Source: Ga0077555 sp050187415 (GTDB taxonomy: Bacteria > Pseudomonadota > Alphaproteobacteria > Rhizobiales > Hyphomicrobiaceae). From it: a DNA stretch of 64,000 bases. A program made the position numbers and the translations under genes. Shown here one piece after another: positions 1 through 6,687 of this stretch (its first letter is position 1; every line of letters begins with the position of its first letter). The DNA is taken from contig JBFWXN010000002.1 in assembly GCA_050187415.1 (NCBI GenBank), positions 1 through 64,000 on the forward strand, read 5' to 3'. Below the pieces are notes generated by a model. That model was not told the origin of the DNA, did not search any database, and saw only the letters and a program-made list of their open reading frames with translations.

Positions 1-41
1 GCGAGGTCCTCGGTCAACGGCGGCGTCGGTTTGGTTGGCAT
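1..41 (-). CDS. N-terminus of an unidentified protein (partial)
   Basis: An ATG on the minus strand at 39-41 is preceded by a strong Shine-Dalgarno sequence (AAGAGGAG, about 8 nt upstream). The frame stays open to the left edge and encodes MPTKPTPPLTEDL. Only 13 residues are visible, so no family can be assigned. The ribosome site is the main evidence that this is a real gene running out of the window. Confidence 0.45.
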   Translation of the reverse strand, partial: MPTKPTPPLTEDL

Positions 42-181
42 GGGCCAACTCCTCTTGATGGTGCGACATGCGCACATGTGAGGAGCCGAGCTGTTGACCT
101 CAGATTCGCGATGCGATTAGTATCGCACTGTGTTTCGCCTGTTCCCGCGCTCGGCTCATTACCATGCGGGGACGCGAATTA

Positions 182-215
182 GAAGCCGTCAGGGATCCGA
201 CCCCCTGGCGGCTTC
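182..215. repeat. Near-perfect inverted repeat (hairpin)
   Basis: The arms GAAGCCG-T-CAGGG and CCCTG-G-CGGCTTC surround an 8-nt loop, giving a 12-bp stem with one T-G position. No T-run follows on either strand, so a rho-independent terminator is not well supported. It lies downstream of the small minus-strand gene at 275-442. The rest of 42-274 shows nothing recognisable. Confidence 0.5.
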
Positions 216-274
216 GCCATTTCGCGCCGTCGATTCGGTATTCTGACTTGGTTAACGCCAGAGTCAATACGGCG

Positions 275-442
275 TCATCTGCGCTTTGCGAACTCAATCA
301 GCGCCAACGCGCTGCCGACTATGCAGCCAACACCGATCCCGATGCCAAACGCATCAAATGACCGACTTGCATTGTGAATGACCAGCATCGTTCCAAACGA
401 CGCAAGAGCGATTGCCAGAATTGCAAGGCTCAGCCGAACCAT
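275..442 (-). CDS. Small two-TM membrane protein (55 aa), hypothetical
   Basis: A 55-residue reading frame starts at ATG 442 and ends at TGA 275. Residues 4-22 form a hydrophobic helix (LSLAILAIALASFGTMLVI). Residues 32-50, rich in Gly, Ile, Val and Ala, form a second, separated by a short polar loop. The tail EFAKRR is basic, which would place it in the cytoplasm. The ATG is preceded by GGGG about 6-9 nt upstream, a weak ribosome site. I recognise no family. The regular two-helix pattern argues for a real coding sequence, but it is short and unsupported by neighbours. Confidence 0.45.
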   Translation of the reverse strand: MVRLSLAILAIALASFGTMLVIHNASRSFDAFGIGIGVGCIVGSALALIEFAKRR

Positions 443-538
443 GTTTTTCCCCGAACTTCCTACGGGGAGACTAGCCTATAGCGTGGGTTTGTCAACCGGA
501 TAATCGCCGAAAGTTGCGGCAGGGAACATTCGGAATTT

Positions 539-564
539 GGAACAGGCTGAATAAGCTGGGCGTT
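539..564 (+). promoter_or_regulatory. EcfG-type (general stress sigma) promoter
   Basis: GGAAC at 539-543 and CGTT at 561-564 are separated by exactly 17 nt. This fully matches the alphaproteobacterial EcfG/SigT consensus GGAAC-N16/17-cGTT. It lies about 60 bp upstream of the decayed HWE kinase. A short inverted repeat (ACCGTTT/AAACGGT, 582-599) sits between the two. Confidence 0.55.
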
Positions 565-622
565 ACGTCTCCATGACCCGTACCGTTTCTTAAAACGGTG
601 ACAAACCCGCGTCGACGCCCCT

Positions 623-1326
623 TTGGCCGCCAATCTTCTTGTCGTTGGTGGATTGAGCGTCGCCCTCGCGAGTTCGGCTGTCGGTCAGGCGGCTCCACCA
701 AGCACGACACCTGGTCATCCGACCGAAGCACCGGAGAAAATAGAGGTTTCTGAACACCGGCTTCTGCTTGAAGTCGATTACCGGTCCAATAACGCGCTCG
801 CGCTCGTCGAAAGCATTGTCCGGCTGACGAAAGCTGAAGACGCTGCCTATACACCGCGTCGGTGCAAGGCAGGGTTCATGCCCTGGCACGAGCACATTTT
901 CTGCCCTCGCAATTAAAGTGGCAGAATATGCCACTTCGAGAGATACTCCGGTCGCAGGTCGAACCTTTCGGATTGACCCGAGCGAGCCTCGACGGACCCG
1001 ACATGATGATCGTGCCGCGTGCCGTTCAGCCACTCGCATTGTTGATTCATGAGTTGTGTGTGAACGCAGTCTCTCATGGTTCTCTGTCTCAGCCGTCGGG
1101 TCGGATCATGATTCGCTGGGACTTCGCCGTCGACCGAAACAGCTTCGTTCTTAATTGGCGGGAGATAGGTGGGCGACCTCCGACGGCAATCCGTCGCCGA
1201 GGCTTTGGTACGCTGATCGCCGATGCCATCGTTCGCCGCCAGTTGAACGGAGCGGTCGCGCGCGAATGGCTGCAAGAAGGTTTAAAAGTAACTGTCGATG
1301 TCCCCAATGCGATTGCATGGGATTAG
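623..1326 (+). pseudogene. HWE-family sensor histidine kinase, frameshifted remnant
   Basis: Two adjacent frames together make the catalytic core of an HWE kinase. The first (from TTG 623) contains the dimerisation/H-box segment EVDYRSNNALALVESIVRL. The second (from about 853) continues VQGRVHALARAHFL and then has the N-box HELCVNAVSHGSLS, the WxE motif (NWREIGG) and the G-box GFGTLIADAIV. A one-base loss near 848-853 joins them. The H-box residue that should be the phosphorylated histidine (D-H-R in homologues) is tyrosine here, so even the repaired protein could not autophosphorylate normally. No sensor domain is left in front. The stop overlaps by 4 nt the convergent gene at 1323-1676. A sequencing indel cannot be excluded, but the His-to-Tyr change supports real decay. 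Confidence 0.75.
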
Positions 1327-1676
1327 ACCGGCTGCGTCGACATCGGGCGTGCGTTCCTCTCTTTCAAAGGAGGCGGATTTGATTCTGAAGCTGCGCCCGA
1401 AATTCCCAACTCATCGGCAGGACCACACGGCGGCAGGCCCGACCGAATGGAGATCGTGGACTCGAGACGCTCCAGACCCCCTGCCACCTCATTGAGGTAC
1501 TGATCTCGAGATATCGCGTCGGGCGCACGATTTAGGCCGCGACACCATTCGATAAATTTGCCCGCGTCAAGGACGATGCGTCGCGTGTCAAAGCGTGATC
1601 CGACAATCGCCTCAATGTGACACGCCTCAACGAGCCACTCGTCAAAGCTCGGCGGCAGCCCGTCCCTATCGACCAT
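1323..1676 (-). CDS. Conserved rhizobial-type hypothetical protein (117 aa)
   Basis: The start at ATG 1676 is chosen because GGGAGG lies directly upstream. The N-terminus MVDRDGLPPSFDEWL and the later blocks RRIVLDAGKFIEWC and PDAISRDQYLNEVAG resemble short uncharacterised proteins common in rhizobia. Those pair a 'DGLPPSFDEWL' opening with a 'W(C/A)...PDA.AR..F..E' segment; this is recalled, not searched. The C-terminal 50 residues are Pro/Ser-rich and probably disordered. An EcfG-type promoter lies upstream on the same strand. The function is unknown. Confidence 0.6.
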   Translation of the reverse strand: MVDRDGLPPSFDEWLVEACHIEAIVGSRFDTRRIVLDAGKFIEWCRGLNRAPDAISRDQYLNEVAGGLERLESTISIRSGLPPCGPADELGISGAASESNPPPLKERNARPMSTQPV

Positions 1677-1800
1677 GACCTCCCGCGCTCCCAAGTATGA
1701 GGATCGCGTATACCAGCATAGACTCACCACACGCCGCGGCGTAGATGGCTCCTGACTGAAGTCGTCCAGCAAACTCATCAGATAGTGAAAGGTTCCGCAT
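1666..1800 (-). CDS. Possible 44-aa ORF overlapping the next gene
   Basis: The frame from ATG 1800 encodes 44 residues with a hydrophobic stretch (SMLVYAILILG) and ends at TAG 1666, 11 nt inside the downstream gene. That gene's ribosome site is within this frame, a layout typical of translational coupling. Against it, no ribosome site precedes ATG 1800, and the EcfG-like promoter at 1772-1796 would start transcription inside the frame. A shorter leader peptide from ATG 1719 is possible. Confidence 0.25.
   Translation of the reverse strand: MRNLSLSDEFAGRLQSGAIYAAACGESMLVYAILILGSAGGHGR
1772..1796 (-). promoter_or_regulatory. EcfG-type promoter, near match
   Basis: Read on the minus strand, GGAAC (1796-1792) and AGTT (1775-1772) are spaced 16 nt apart. 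This fits GGAAC-N16-NGTT with one change from the preferred CGTT. It would drive the hypothetical gene starting at 1676, leaving an untranslated leader of roughly 85 nt. Confidence 0.4.
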
Positions 1801-1876
1801 GTTTGAAGTGAATCCTGGTTGACGCGATGTGTCACGGTGGACGAAGGCGAGGTGACATCGCGTCACGATGTCGTTT

Positions 1877-1901
1877 GGAACGCAAATGAAAACCGCCAGT
1901 T
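1877..1901 (+). promoter_or_regulatory. EcfG-type promoter of the five-gene operon
   Basis: GGAAC (1877-1881), a 16-nt spacer and AGTT (1898-1901) match GGAAC-N16-NGTT. The -10 element ends 42 bp before the glycosyltransferase start at 1944, a normal promoter distance. It is divergent from the similar site at 1772-1796. Confidence 0.5.
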
Positions 1902-1943
1902 TACGTCCGGCGCGCCGACTCTCAACCGCGTTGGACCTATCAC

Positions 1944-2897
1944 ATGACCGCCGATCCCGGACCTCGCTACATCGTCGTAATTCCTGCTCGCGATGAGAGT
2001 GAGCGGCTCGAAGGTGCGCTTTCGGCAATTGAACGAGCTGCCGCAGCAACCTCCAAGCCTGTCGCGCTGCTTGTTTTGGCGAACAATTGCACGGACGAAA
2101 CAGCTGCGTTTGCGCGGCACATCGCGGTGGGATTCGACCGATGTGTGGTAGAAGTGACCGAAGAACACTTGCCATCGGACCGAGCCCACGCCGGGGGCGC
2201 GAGACAGCGAGCATTTGCACGTGCGCTACGAACATTTAATGCGTCGGAAGGCGATATTCTTGTTTCTACGGATGCAGACGCGCGGCTGCGCGGGGATGCT
2301 TTCCGGCATATGGACCGCGCCTTCGAGGCCGGGGCTCAGGTGGTGCTCGCGAAGTTAGAAAGCATGACGGATCCCTTAGACCCCGTAGCCGACCATGCTG
2401 TGGCGTGGGGCCGACCCGGCCTCTTGTGGAGGTGCAGTGTTCGACGGTTCGTCGAGACTGTTCGAAGTGGGGAAATCGCGTCGTCTGCGGTTCACGATGA
2501 TTACGGTGGGGCAGGCATTGCTATTTGTGTCGAGGCCTATAACGCGCTGGGCGGGTTCCCGCCAATCCCATGCCATGAAGATCTGTGGCTTGTCCGCGCC
2601 GCCGATGCGGCAGCGATGAGCGTCAACCGGCAATCAGGCGTCATTGTGGATGTTTTGGCGAGGGCTACTGGCCGTGCTCGCGGAGGCATGGCCGACACGC
2701 TCGCGAGGTTTGGTGCGGCAGCCACGGAGAATATTCCTTGTCTCGTGGAGCACCATAGCGCGACGATCCGACGGGTCTTCCGCAACCCGACACATGCGAA
2801 TGCGTTTCCCGCACGGATCACTGAATGGGAACCCGCCAGCGCCGCAATCGCGGGGTTGGAGCGGGCAATAGCTAGCTTCGTCGGTGATGCTGGATGA
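1944..2897 (+). CDS. Family 2 glycosyltransferase
   Basis: This 317-residue protein has a GT-A fold N-terminus: IPARDESERLEGAL at about 14-27 (nucleotide-sugar binding), VLANNCTD at about 49-56, and the metal/nucleotide motif STDADARL near 110. An acceptor-side motif HEDLWLVRAADAAA lies near 215. It has no signal peptide or membrane segment, so it is probably a soluble cytoplasmic sugar transferase; donor and acceptor are not deducible. The stop overlaps the next start by 4 nt (ATGA), so it is the first gene of a tightly packed operon with an acyl-CoA dehydrogenase-like protein, a PIG-L deacetylase and a methyltransferase. An EcfG-like promoter precedes it. The ribosome site is weak (TTGGA). 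Confidence 0.8.
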   Translation: MTADPGPRYIVVIPARDESERLEGALSAIERAAAATSKPVALLVLANNCTDETAAFARHIAVGFDRCVVEVTEEHLPSDRAHAGGARQRAFARALRTFNASEGDILVSTDADARLRGDAFRHMDRAFEAGAQVVLAKLESMTDPLDPVADHAVAWGRPGLLWRCSVRRFVETVRSGEIASSAVHDDYGGAGIAICVEAYNALGGFPPIPCHEDLWLVRAADAAAMSVNRQSGVIVDVLARATGRARGGMADTLARFGAAATENIPCLVEHHSATIRRVFRNPTHANAFPARITEWEPASAAIAGLERAIASFVGDAG

Positions 2898-4009
2898 ACG
2901 CTCAGTATCTCAATCAAGGGCTCATTGATTGCTTATGTCAGCAGCTTGCGCCTATCCGCAATCTCGGGTCGCGTGAACGCGTCATTTCGTCGATCAGCGT
3001 GTTGAAAGATTTGGGCCTTCTCGAGCGAAAATTCATACGCGAGGCGGTTGCGCCGCGGACCGGGGCACCGCTTATGTTCTCAGTGCTCGTCGCCCTAGGC
3101 CGCAGCGATCTGAGTGTCGCCCGCCTCTATGAAGGTCATGTCAACGCTCTCCAACTCGTCGCTCGATATGGGACCTTCGAGCAACTCGCTCGCGCCGCTG
3201 GCTGCGCCGCCGCCGGTGGAATGCTTGGCGTTTGGGGAGCTGATCATTCCATGTCCCCCGCGACCATCACTCCAAGCGGGGGCGCGTATTGTCTAGGAGG
3301 AAAGAAAACGTTCGCCTCTGGATCTGGGGGCGTTGCCCTCGCCTTAGTGACCGTTAAGTCTGACGATGGAAGATCGCAACTCGTCCTCCTCCCGCAGTCG
3401 ATATTGAAATCACGTTTTGATCCAAGTCGATGGCGGCCGCTTGGCATGGTAGCAACGGACAGCTTCACCTTGGACCTCGGAGGCATTCATGTCGAGCAAG
3501 ACAGCCTCGTCGGCTATCCGGATAACTTCCTTGAGCAGCCCTTCTTCGGAGCAGGGCATATCCGGTGCGTGGCCGCACAACTCGGCGGTGCGCTGGCGGT
3601 ATGGGACGCGACGCGGGACCACCTTGCTGTATCAGGACGCGTCAAGGACCCGCATCAGGCATCCCGATTGGGGGCAATCGTCGCCGATCTCGAAGCGGCA
3701 TTCTCCTGCGTCAGAGAGGCGTACTGGCGAGTTGCCCGCGCCATCGCGTGGGATGCCGCCCGCGACGACCCCGCGACCAGTCTGTGCGCCGATTCTGCGC
3801 GCGCGGCGGTAGAGGGCATGTCCGATCGGATTTGCGCGCTTGCGGTCCGCTCGGTCGGTTGCGCGGGCCTAATGGAAAGCCACCCGCTCTCAAGGGGCGT
3901 GCGCGATCTCATGGTCTATCTCAGACAACCGGCGCCCGATGCAGCGTTAACTCGGCTTGGAACCAATGCGGGCTTACGTGACTATCGTCCGAACTTCGAT
4001 GCGGCATGA
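2894..4009 (+). CDS. Acyl-CoA dehydrogenase-like flavoprotein
   Basis: The protein is 371 residues, close to the usual length of about 380. It has the middle-domain FAD-contact segments of the family: WGADHS, GGAYCLGGKKTFASGSG (the G-x-K-x-F-x-S-G loop), and the C-terminal helical bundle with VRSVGCAGLMESHPLSRGVRDLMVYLRQP, equivalent to 'Q..GG.G......R..RD.R'. The N-terminal domain is more divergent than in beta-oxidation enzymes and I cannot point to a catalytic glutamate. Its place between a glycosyltransferase and a deacetylase argues against ordinary fatty-acid oxidation. Oxidation of a sugar-linked or carrier-linked acyl or amine substrate is more plausible, but this is inference. It overlaps the preceding gene by 4 nt. 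Confidence 0.7.
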   Translation: MNAQYLNQGLIDCLCQQLAPIRNLGSRERVISSISVLKDLGLLERKFIREAVAPRTGAPLMFSVLVALGRSDLSVARLYEGHVNALQLVARYGTFEQLARAAGCAAAGGMLGVWGADHSMSPATITPSGGAYCLGGKKTFASGSGGVALALVTVKSDDGRSQLVLLPQSILKSRFDPSRWRPLGMVATDSFTLDLGGIHVEQDSLVGYPDNFLEQPFFGAGHIRCVAAQLGGALAVWDATRDHLAVSGRVKDPHQASRLGAIVADLEAAFSCVREAYWRVARAIAWDAARDDPATSLCADSARAAVEGMSDRICALAVRSVGCAGLMESHPLSRGVRDLMVYLRQPAPDAALTRLGTNAGLRDYRPNFDAA

Positions 4010-4733
4010 GTTCGACAGCTTCTGCGACCTGGTTGGGCTGCAAACGTCCATGCTCGTTATCGCGCCACACCCAGATGATGAGACCATTGGTTGTGGCGGC
4101 CTCATCGCTTTCGCCGCCGGGCACGGAATAGGCGTCCATGTCGCCGTCATCACGAACGGCTCGGCCTCGCATCCGGGTAGTTGTGCGTGGCCACCGACGC
4201 GGATCGGTTTGCGCCGACGGACAGAGTTGGTGATGGCGCTGGCAACGCTGGGCGCCCCCTGCGATCCCATCCTTTTTGATCTGCCGGATGCGGCCACTTT
4301 GGACCTGCCGGACGCAATTCGGGATGCGGCTCGCGGAGCCCTAAGCAAGCTCCTTGACACGATAAAGCCGGATGTCGTGTGCACACCGTGGCGGCGAGAC
4401 CCTCACTGCGATCACCGCTTTTCATACGCGTTGACGCGTGAGGCGATGCGAATGGTGAACAGTAGTGCCAAGTGCCTAGAGTATATGGTTTGGACGAACA
4501 TCATCGGGACTGGATCGGACCAGCCGGGCCTCGAGGAGACGATGTCGTTACGATTGAATATCGACCCCGTCCGAGAGCGCAAACGCGCTGCATTGCGGCA
4601 GCACGCGAGCCAACTTGGTCGGCTGATCCATGACGATCCAAAGGGCTTTTCACTTACAGACACTCAGTTCGAGTCGATGACCTGTGGAGACGAGAGATTT
4701 GAGATGGATCCCCTCTCATTGCGACGCTGCTAG
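3999..4733 (+). CDS. PIG-L family deacetylase (LmbE-like)
   Basis: This is a zinc-dependent N-deacetylase of the PIG-L/MshB/BshB superfamily. The zinc and catalytic motif PHPDDETIGCGG stands near residue 24, and the second zinc site HCDH in WRRDPHCDHRF near 135. Both are intact, so activity is expected. The likely substrate class is an N-acetylated sugar or sugar conjugate. ATG 3999 (MRHEFDSF) is preferred because it gives a normal N-terminus and overlaps the end of the preceding gene by 11 nt; an upstream in-frame ATG at 3957 is possible. In this operon it would remove the acetyl group from a product of the glycosyltransferase (inference). Confidence 0.8.
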   Translation: MRHEFDSFCDLVGLQTSMLVIAPHPDDETIGCGGLIAFAAGHGIGVHVAVITNGSASHPGSCAWPPTRIGLRRRTELVMALATLGAPCDPILFDLPDAATLDLPDAIRDAARGALSKLLDTIKPDVVCTPWRRDPHCDHRFSYALTREAMRMVNSSAKCLEYMVWTNIIGTGSDQPGLEETMSLRLNIDPVRERKRAALRQHASQLGRLIHDDPKGFSLTDTQFESMTCGDERFEMDPLSLRRC

Positions 4734-5337
4734 CAGCGTGCGACATTTTGATTTTCTTTACTCGCAGAATGCCGACCCTTGGTCCGCGCGGACGTCACGC
4801 AACGAAGCATTCAAGCGGCGAACCGTGGCGTACGCCTTAGGAGCTCAAAAATTGGCATCAGGCCTTGAAATTGGCTGCGGGAACGGCGTTTCGACCAAGG
4901 CGCTTTCACCCCATTTTGTGAAGCTTAGCGCCATCGATGGCTCGCGAGAGGCCGTCACGCTTGCCAGACAAGCCGTGGTGGGCCTACCAAACGTTCGAGT
5001 GACCCGAGCACGTTTGCCGCCAAAATTGGTCGTCGCAAGTTTGGACGCCGTCGTTGCGAATGAAGTGCTCTATTATCTGCCGCGGAAAGAGCTCGAGATG
5101 ACCGTGGCCGAAGTGCATAATGGGTTGAAGATCGGGGCGCGATTGATTTCAGCAAACCACGTACAGTCTTTCTCTGACTGCAATTGCACTTACGCGGAGT
5201 TGCTGTCGGTTATCAGGCAGCGATTTGGCCGCGAAGCCCGTACGATTATTGGTTTCGGATGGCATTGCGTCGTCTTCATCAAGCGGGCTTCAACAAGCAG
5301 GCGACGTGGCCGCTCAACACGGTCTCAGGATAGATGA
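4684..5337 (+). CDS. SAM-dependent methyltransferase, NodS-like
   Basis: This 217-residue class I methyltransferase carries motif I LEIGCGNGVSTKAL near 61-74. Motif II/III residues follow (SAIDGSREAVTLA), and motif IV is DAVVANEVLYYLP. The N-terminal RHFDFLYSQNADPW matches the opening of NodS-type N-methyltransferases, which methylate a deacetylated glucosamine in Nod factor synthesis. Placement directly after a PIG-L deacetylase makes N-methylation of a freed amino group attractive (inference). The start GTG 4684 overlaps the deacetylase by 50 nt; GTG 4738, 4 nt after that gene's stop, is an alternative that keeps the conserved domain. The C-terminus is Arg/Ser-rich. Confidence 0.75.
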   Translation: METRDLRWIPSHCDAASSVRHFDFLYSQNADPWSARTSRNEAFKRRTVAYALGAQKLASGLEIGCGNGVSTKALSPHFVKLSAIDGSREAVTLARQAVVGLPNVRVTRARLPPKLVVASLDAVVANEVLYYLPRKELEMTVAEVHNGLKIGARLISANHVQSFSDCNCTYAELLSVIRQRFGREARTIIGFGWHCVVFIKRASTSRRRGRSTRSQDR

Positions 5338-5341
5338 GCTG

Positions 5342-5620
5342 ATGTGGTCTGCCGATAACCTCTCGATGATCGTCGGAACGCTGGCGGCGCTTTGCACGAC
5401 CGCGTGCAATTTTCCGCAAGTTATCAAGGTTCACAAGACTCAAGAAACGCACGATTTATCCGTCAAAATGCTATTGCTGCTTAATGGCGGTCTCGGATTG
5501 TGGATTACCTATGGATTGTTGAAACAAGACTGGCTCATAGCTGGTTCCAATCTCATCGGGCTCTCGCTTACGTCGTATCTTCTCTGGAAGAAACTGCGCG
5601 CCGGACACGCGCAGCGATGA
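5342..5620 (+). CDS. SemiSWEET sugar transporter
   Basis: This 92-residue protein has three predicted transmembrane helices (about 7-25, 39-58, 65-83) and the MtN3/SWEET signature with the PQ motif in CNFPQVIKVHKTQ followed by THDLS. SemiSWEETs homodimerise to form a six-helix sugar uniporter in the inner membrane. ATG 5342 is chosen because it follows the methyltransferase stop by 4 nt and begins just before the first helix. It closes the five-gene operon. A sugar transporter here suggests the pathway uses, recycles or exports a free sugar (inference). The IS66 element begins 105 bp downstream and does not interrupt it. Confidence 0.85.
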   Translation: MWSADNLSMIVGTLAALCTTACNFPQVIKVHKTQETHDLSVKMLLLLNGGLGLWITYGLLKQDWLIAGSNLIGLSLTSYLLWKKLRAGHAQR

Positions 5621-5717
5621 CGCAAGTTGCGTGCCGTGAAAAGGGCGCAAGGTTGTCGGCACCAAGCCGCCTTTGTGTGGGCGCTCAGACGTTCCCGTAG
5701 CAAATCAGATCTTTACG

Positions 5718-5725
5718 GCCGCCCG
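5718..5725. repeat. IS66 target-site duplication, left copy
   Basis: GCCGCCCG directly abuts the left inverted repeat and is repeated exactly at 8342-8349 after the right inverted repeat. Eight base pairs is the standard IS66-family duplication, so this was a single simple insertion. Confidence 0.9.
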
Positions 5726-5785
5726 GTAAGCGATGCCCCGCTCACACATCGTCTCGCATCGCCGGTCATGTGATCGTGGCGCGGC

Positions 5786-6241
5786 ATGCGCATGGATCGA
5801 GACGACCATATTGACGTCCATAGTGACGTCTCCAAGCCTCTCCGGCCGCGCCGGATCGAGGTCATCAATGGCGTCGAGCGCCGGCGGAAGTGGGCGGACG
5901 ATACGAAGATCAGCCTCGTTGCCGAGGCACTTGCGCCCGGTGCCGTGGTCTCGGACGTGGCTCGTCGGAATGACATCAATCCCTCGCAGCTCTTTGGCTG
6001 GATCAAGGTCTTCCGCGACGAGGCCAAGGCCTTGGCCGCAGCGCCATGCGAGTCTGACCGGCTGGCCTTCGTCCCAACCGTGATCGAGGCTGGCCCACCG
6101 ATCGAGCACCCGCCGCTTTCGCCGCCACCGGAGCCGGCGATCATCGAGATCTTGCTCGGCGCTGCGACGGTGAAGATCCGTGGCGCAGTCGACGCAAAGA
6201 CACTCGCCGCCGTGCTGAAGGCTCTGAGGGTGTTGCAATGA
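5786..6241 (+). CDS. tnpA: IS66 accessory protein TnpA
   Basis: This 151-residue protein has a helix-turn-helix region at about 35-75 (RRKWADDTKISLVAEAL, then VVSDVARRNDINPSQLFGWIK) typical of IS66 OrfA. The C-terminal half is Pro-rich and ends in a short conserved segment (IRGAVDAKTLAAVLKALRVL). It probably binds the element ends and is required for IS66 transposition together with TnpB and TnpC. Its stop overlaps the tnpB start by 4 nt, which suggests translational coupling. Confidence 0.9.
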   Translation: MRMDRDDHIDVHSDVSKPLRPRRIEVINGVERRRKWADDTKISLVAEALAPGAVVSDVARRNDINPSQLFGWIKVFRDEAKALAAAPCESDRLAFVPTVIEAGPPIEHPPLSPPPEPAIIEILLGAATVKIRGAVDAKTLAAVLKALRVLQ

Positions 6242-6591
6242 TCGTGCCCCCGACCGGCGTTCGGGTTCTCGTGGCCACGAAGCCGGTGGACTTCCGCAAG
6301 GGCATGGATGGCCTTGCCGCCTACGTCGAGCAGCAGCTTCTCGCCGATCCCTTCTCGGGCGTCATCTATGTCTTCCGGGGCAAACGAGCCGACAAGGTGA
6401 AGCTGCTGTTCTGGGACGGCACCGGCATCTGCCTCGTCACCAAGCGGCTCGAAGGCGCCAAGTTCTGCTGGCCGGCGATCGAGGACGGCGTCATGCGCCT
6501 GTCGCCGGCTCAGCTCTCCGCCCTGTTGGAAGGCCTGCAATGGTCGCGGGTCCACATGCGCCGCGTGCGTGCGCCCCAGGCGACGCAGTAG
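6238..6591 (+). CDS. tnpB: IS66 accessory protein TnpB
   Basis: This 117-residue protein carries the full TnpB signature: VLVATKPVDFRKGMDGLAA, then GVIYVFRGKRADKVKLLFWD and GICLVTKRLE. The length matches the family (about 115-120). It has no catalytic DDE residues and acts as a partner of TnpC. The start is fixed by the ATGA overlap with tnpA. Confidence 0.95.
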   Translation: MIVPPTGVRVLVATKPVDFRKGMDGLAAYVEQQLLADPFSGVIYVFRGKRADKVKLLFWDGTGICLVTKRLEGAKFCWPAIEDGVMRLSPAQLSALLEGLQWSRVHMRRVRAPQATQ

Positions 6592-6687
6592 TCGTGGCGC
6601 TTCGGATGCCTAATTCATCCGCGCTAATCTCGTAGACAAAATGACTCGCGGCAGATTGGTCTACTGACGAAGCGTGGCGCGTCACTC

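Noticed and set aside
582..599. Inverted repeat ACCGTTT-CTTA-AAACGGT as an operator or terminator
   Set aside because: The stem is only 7 bp, AT-rich in the middle and without a T-run. It is mentioned only as a possible element near the EcfG promoter.
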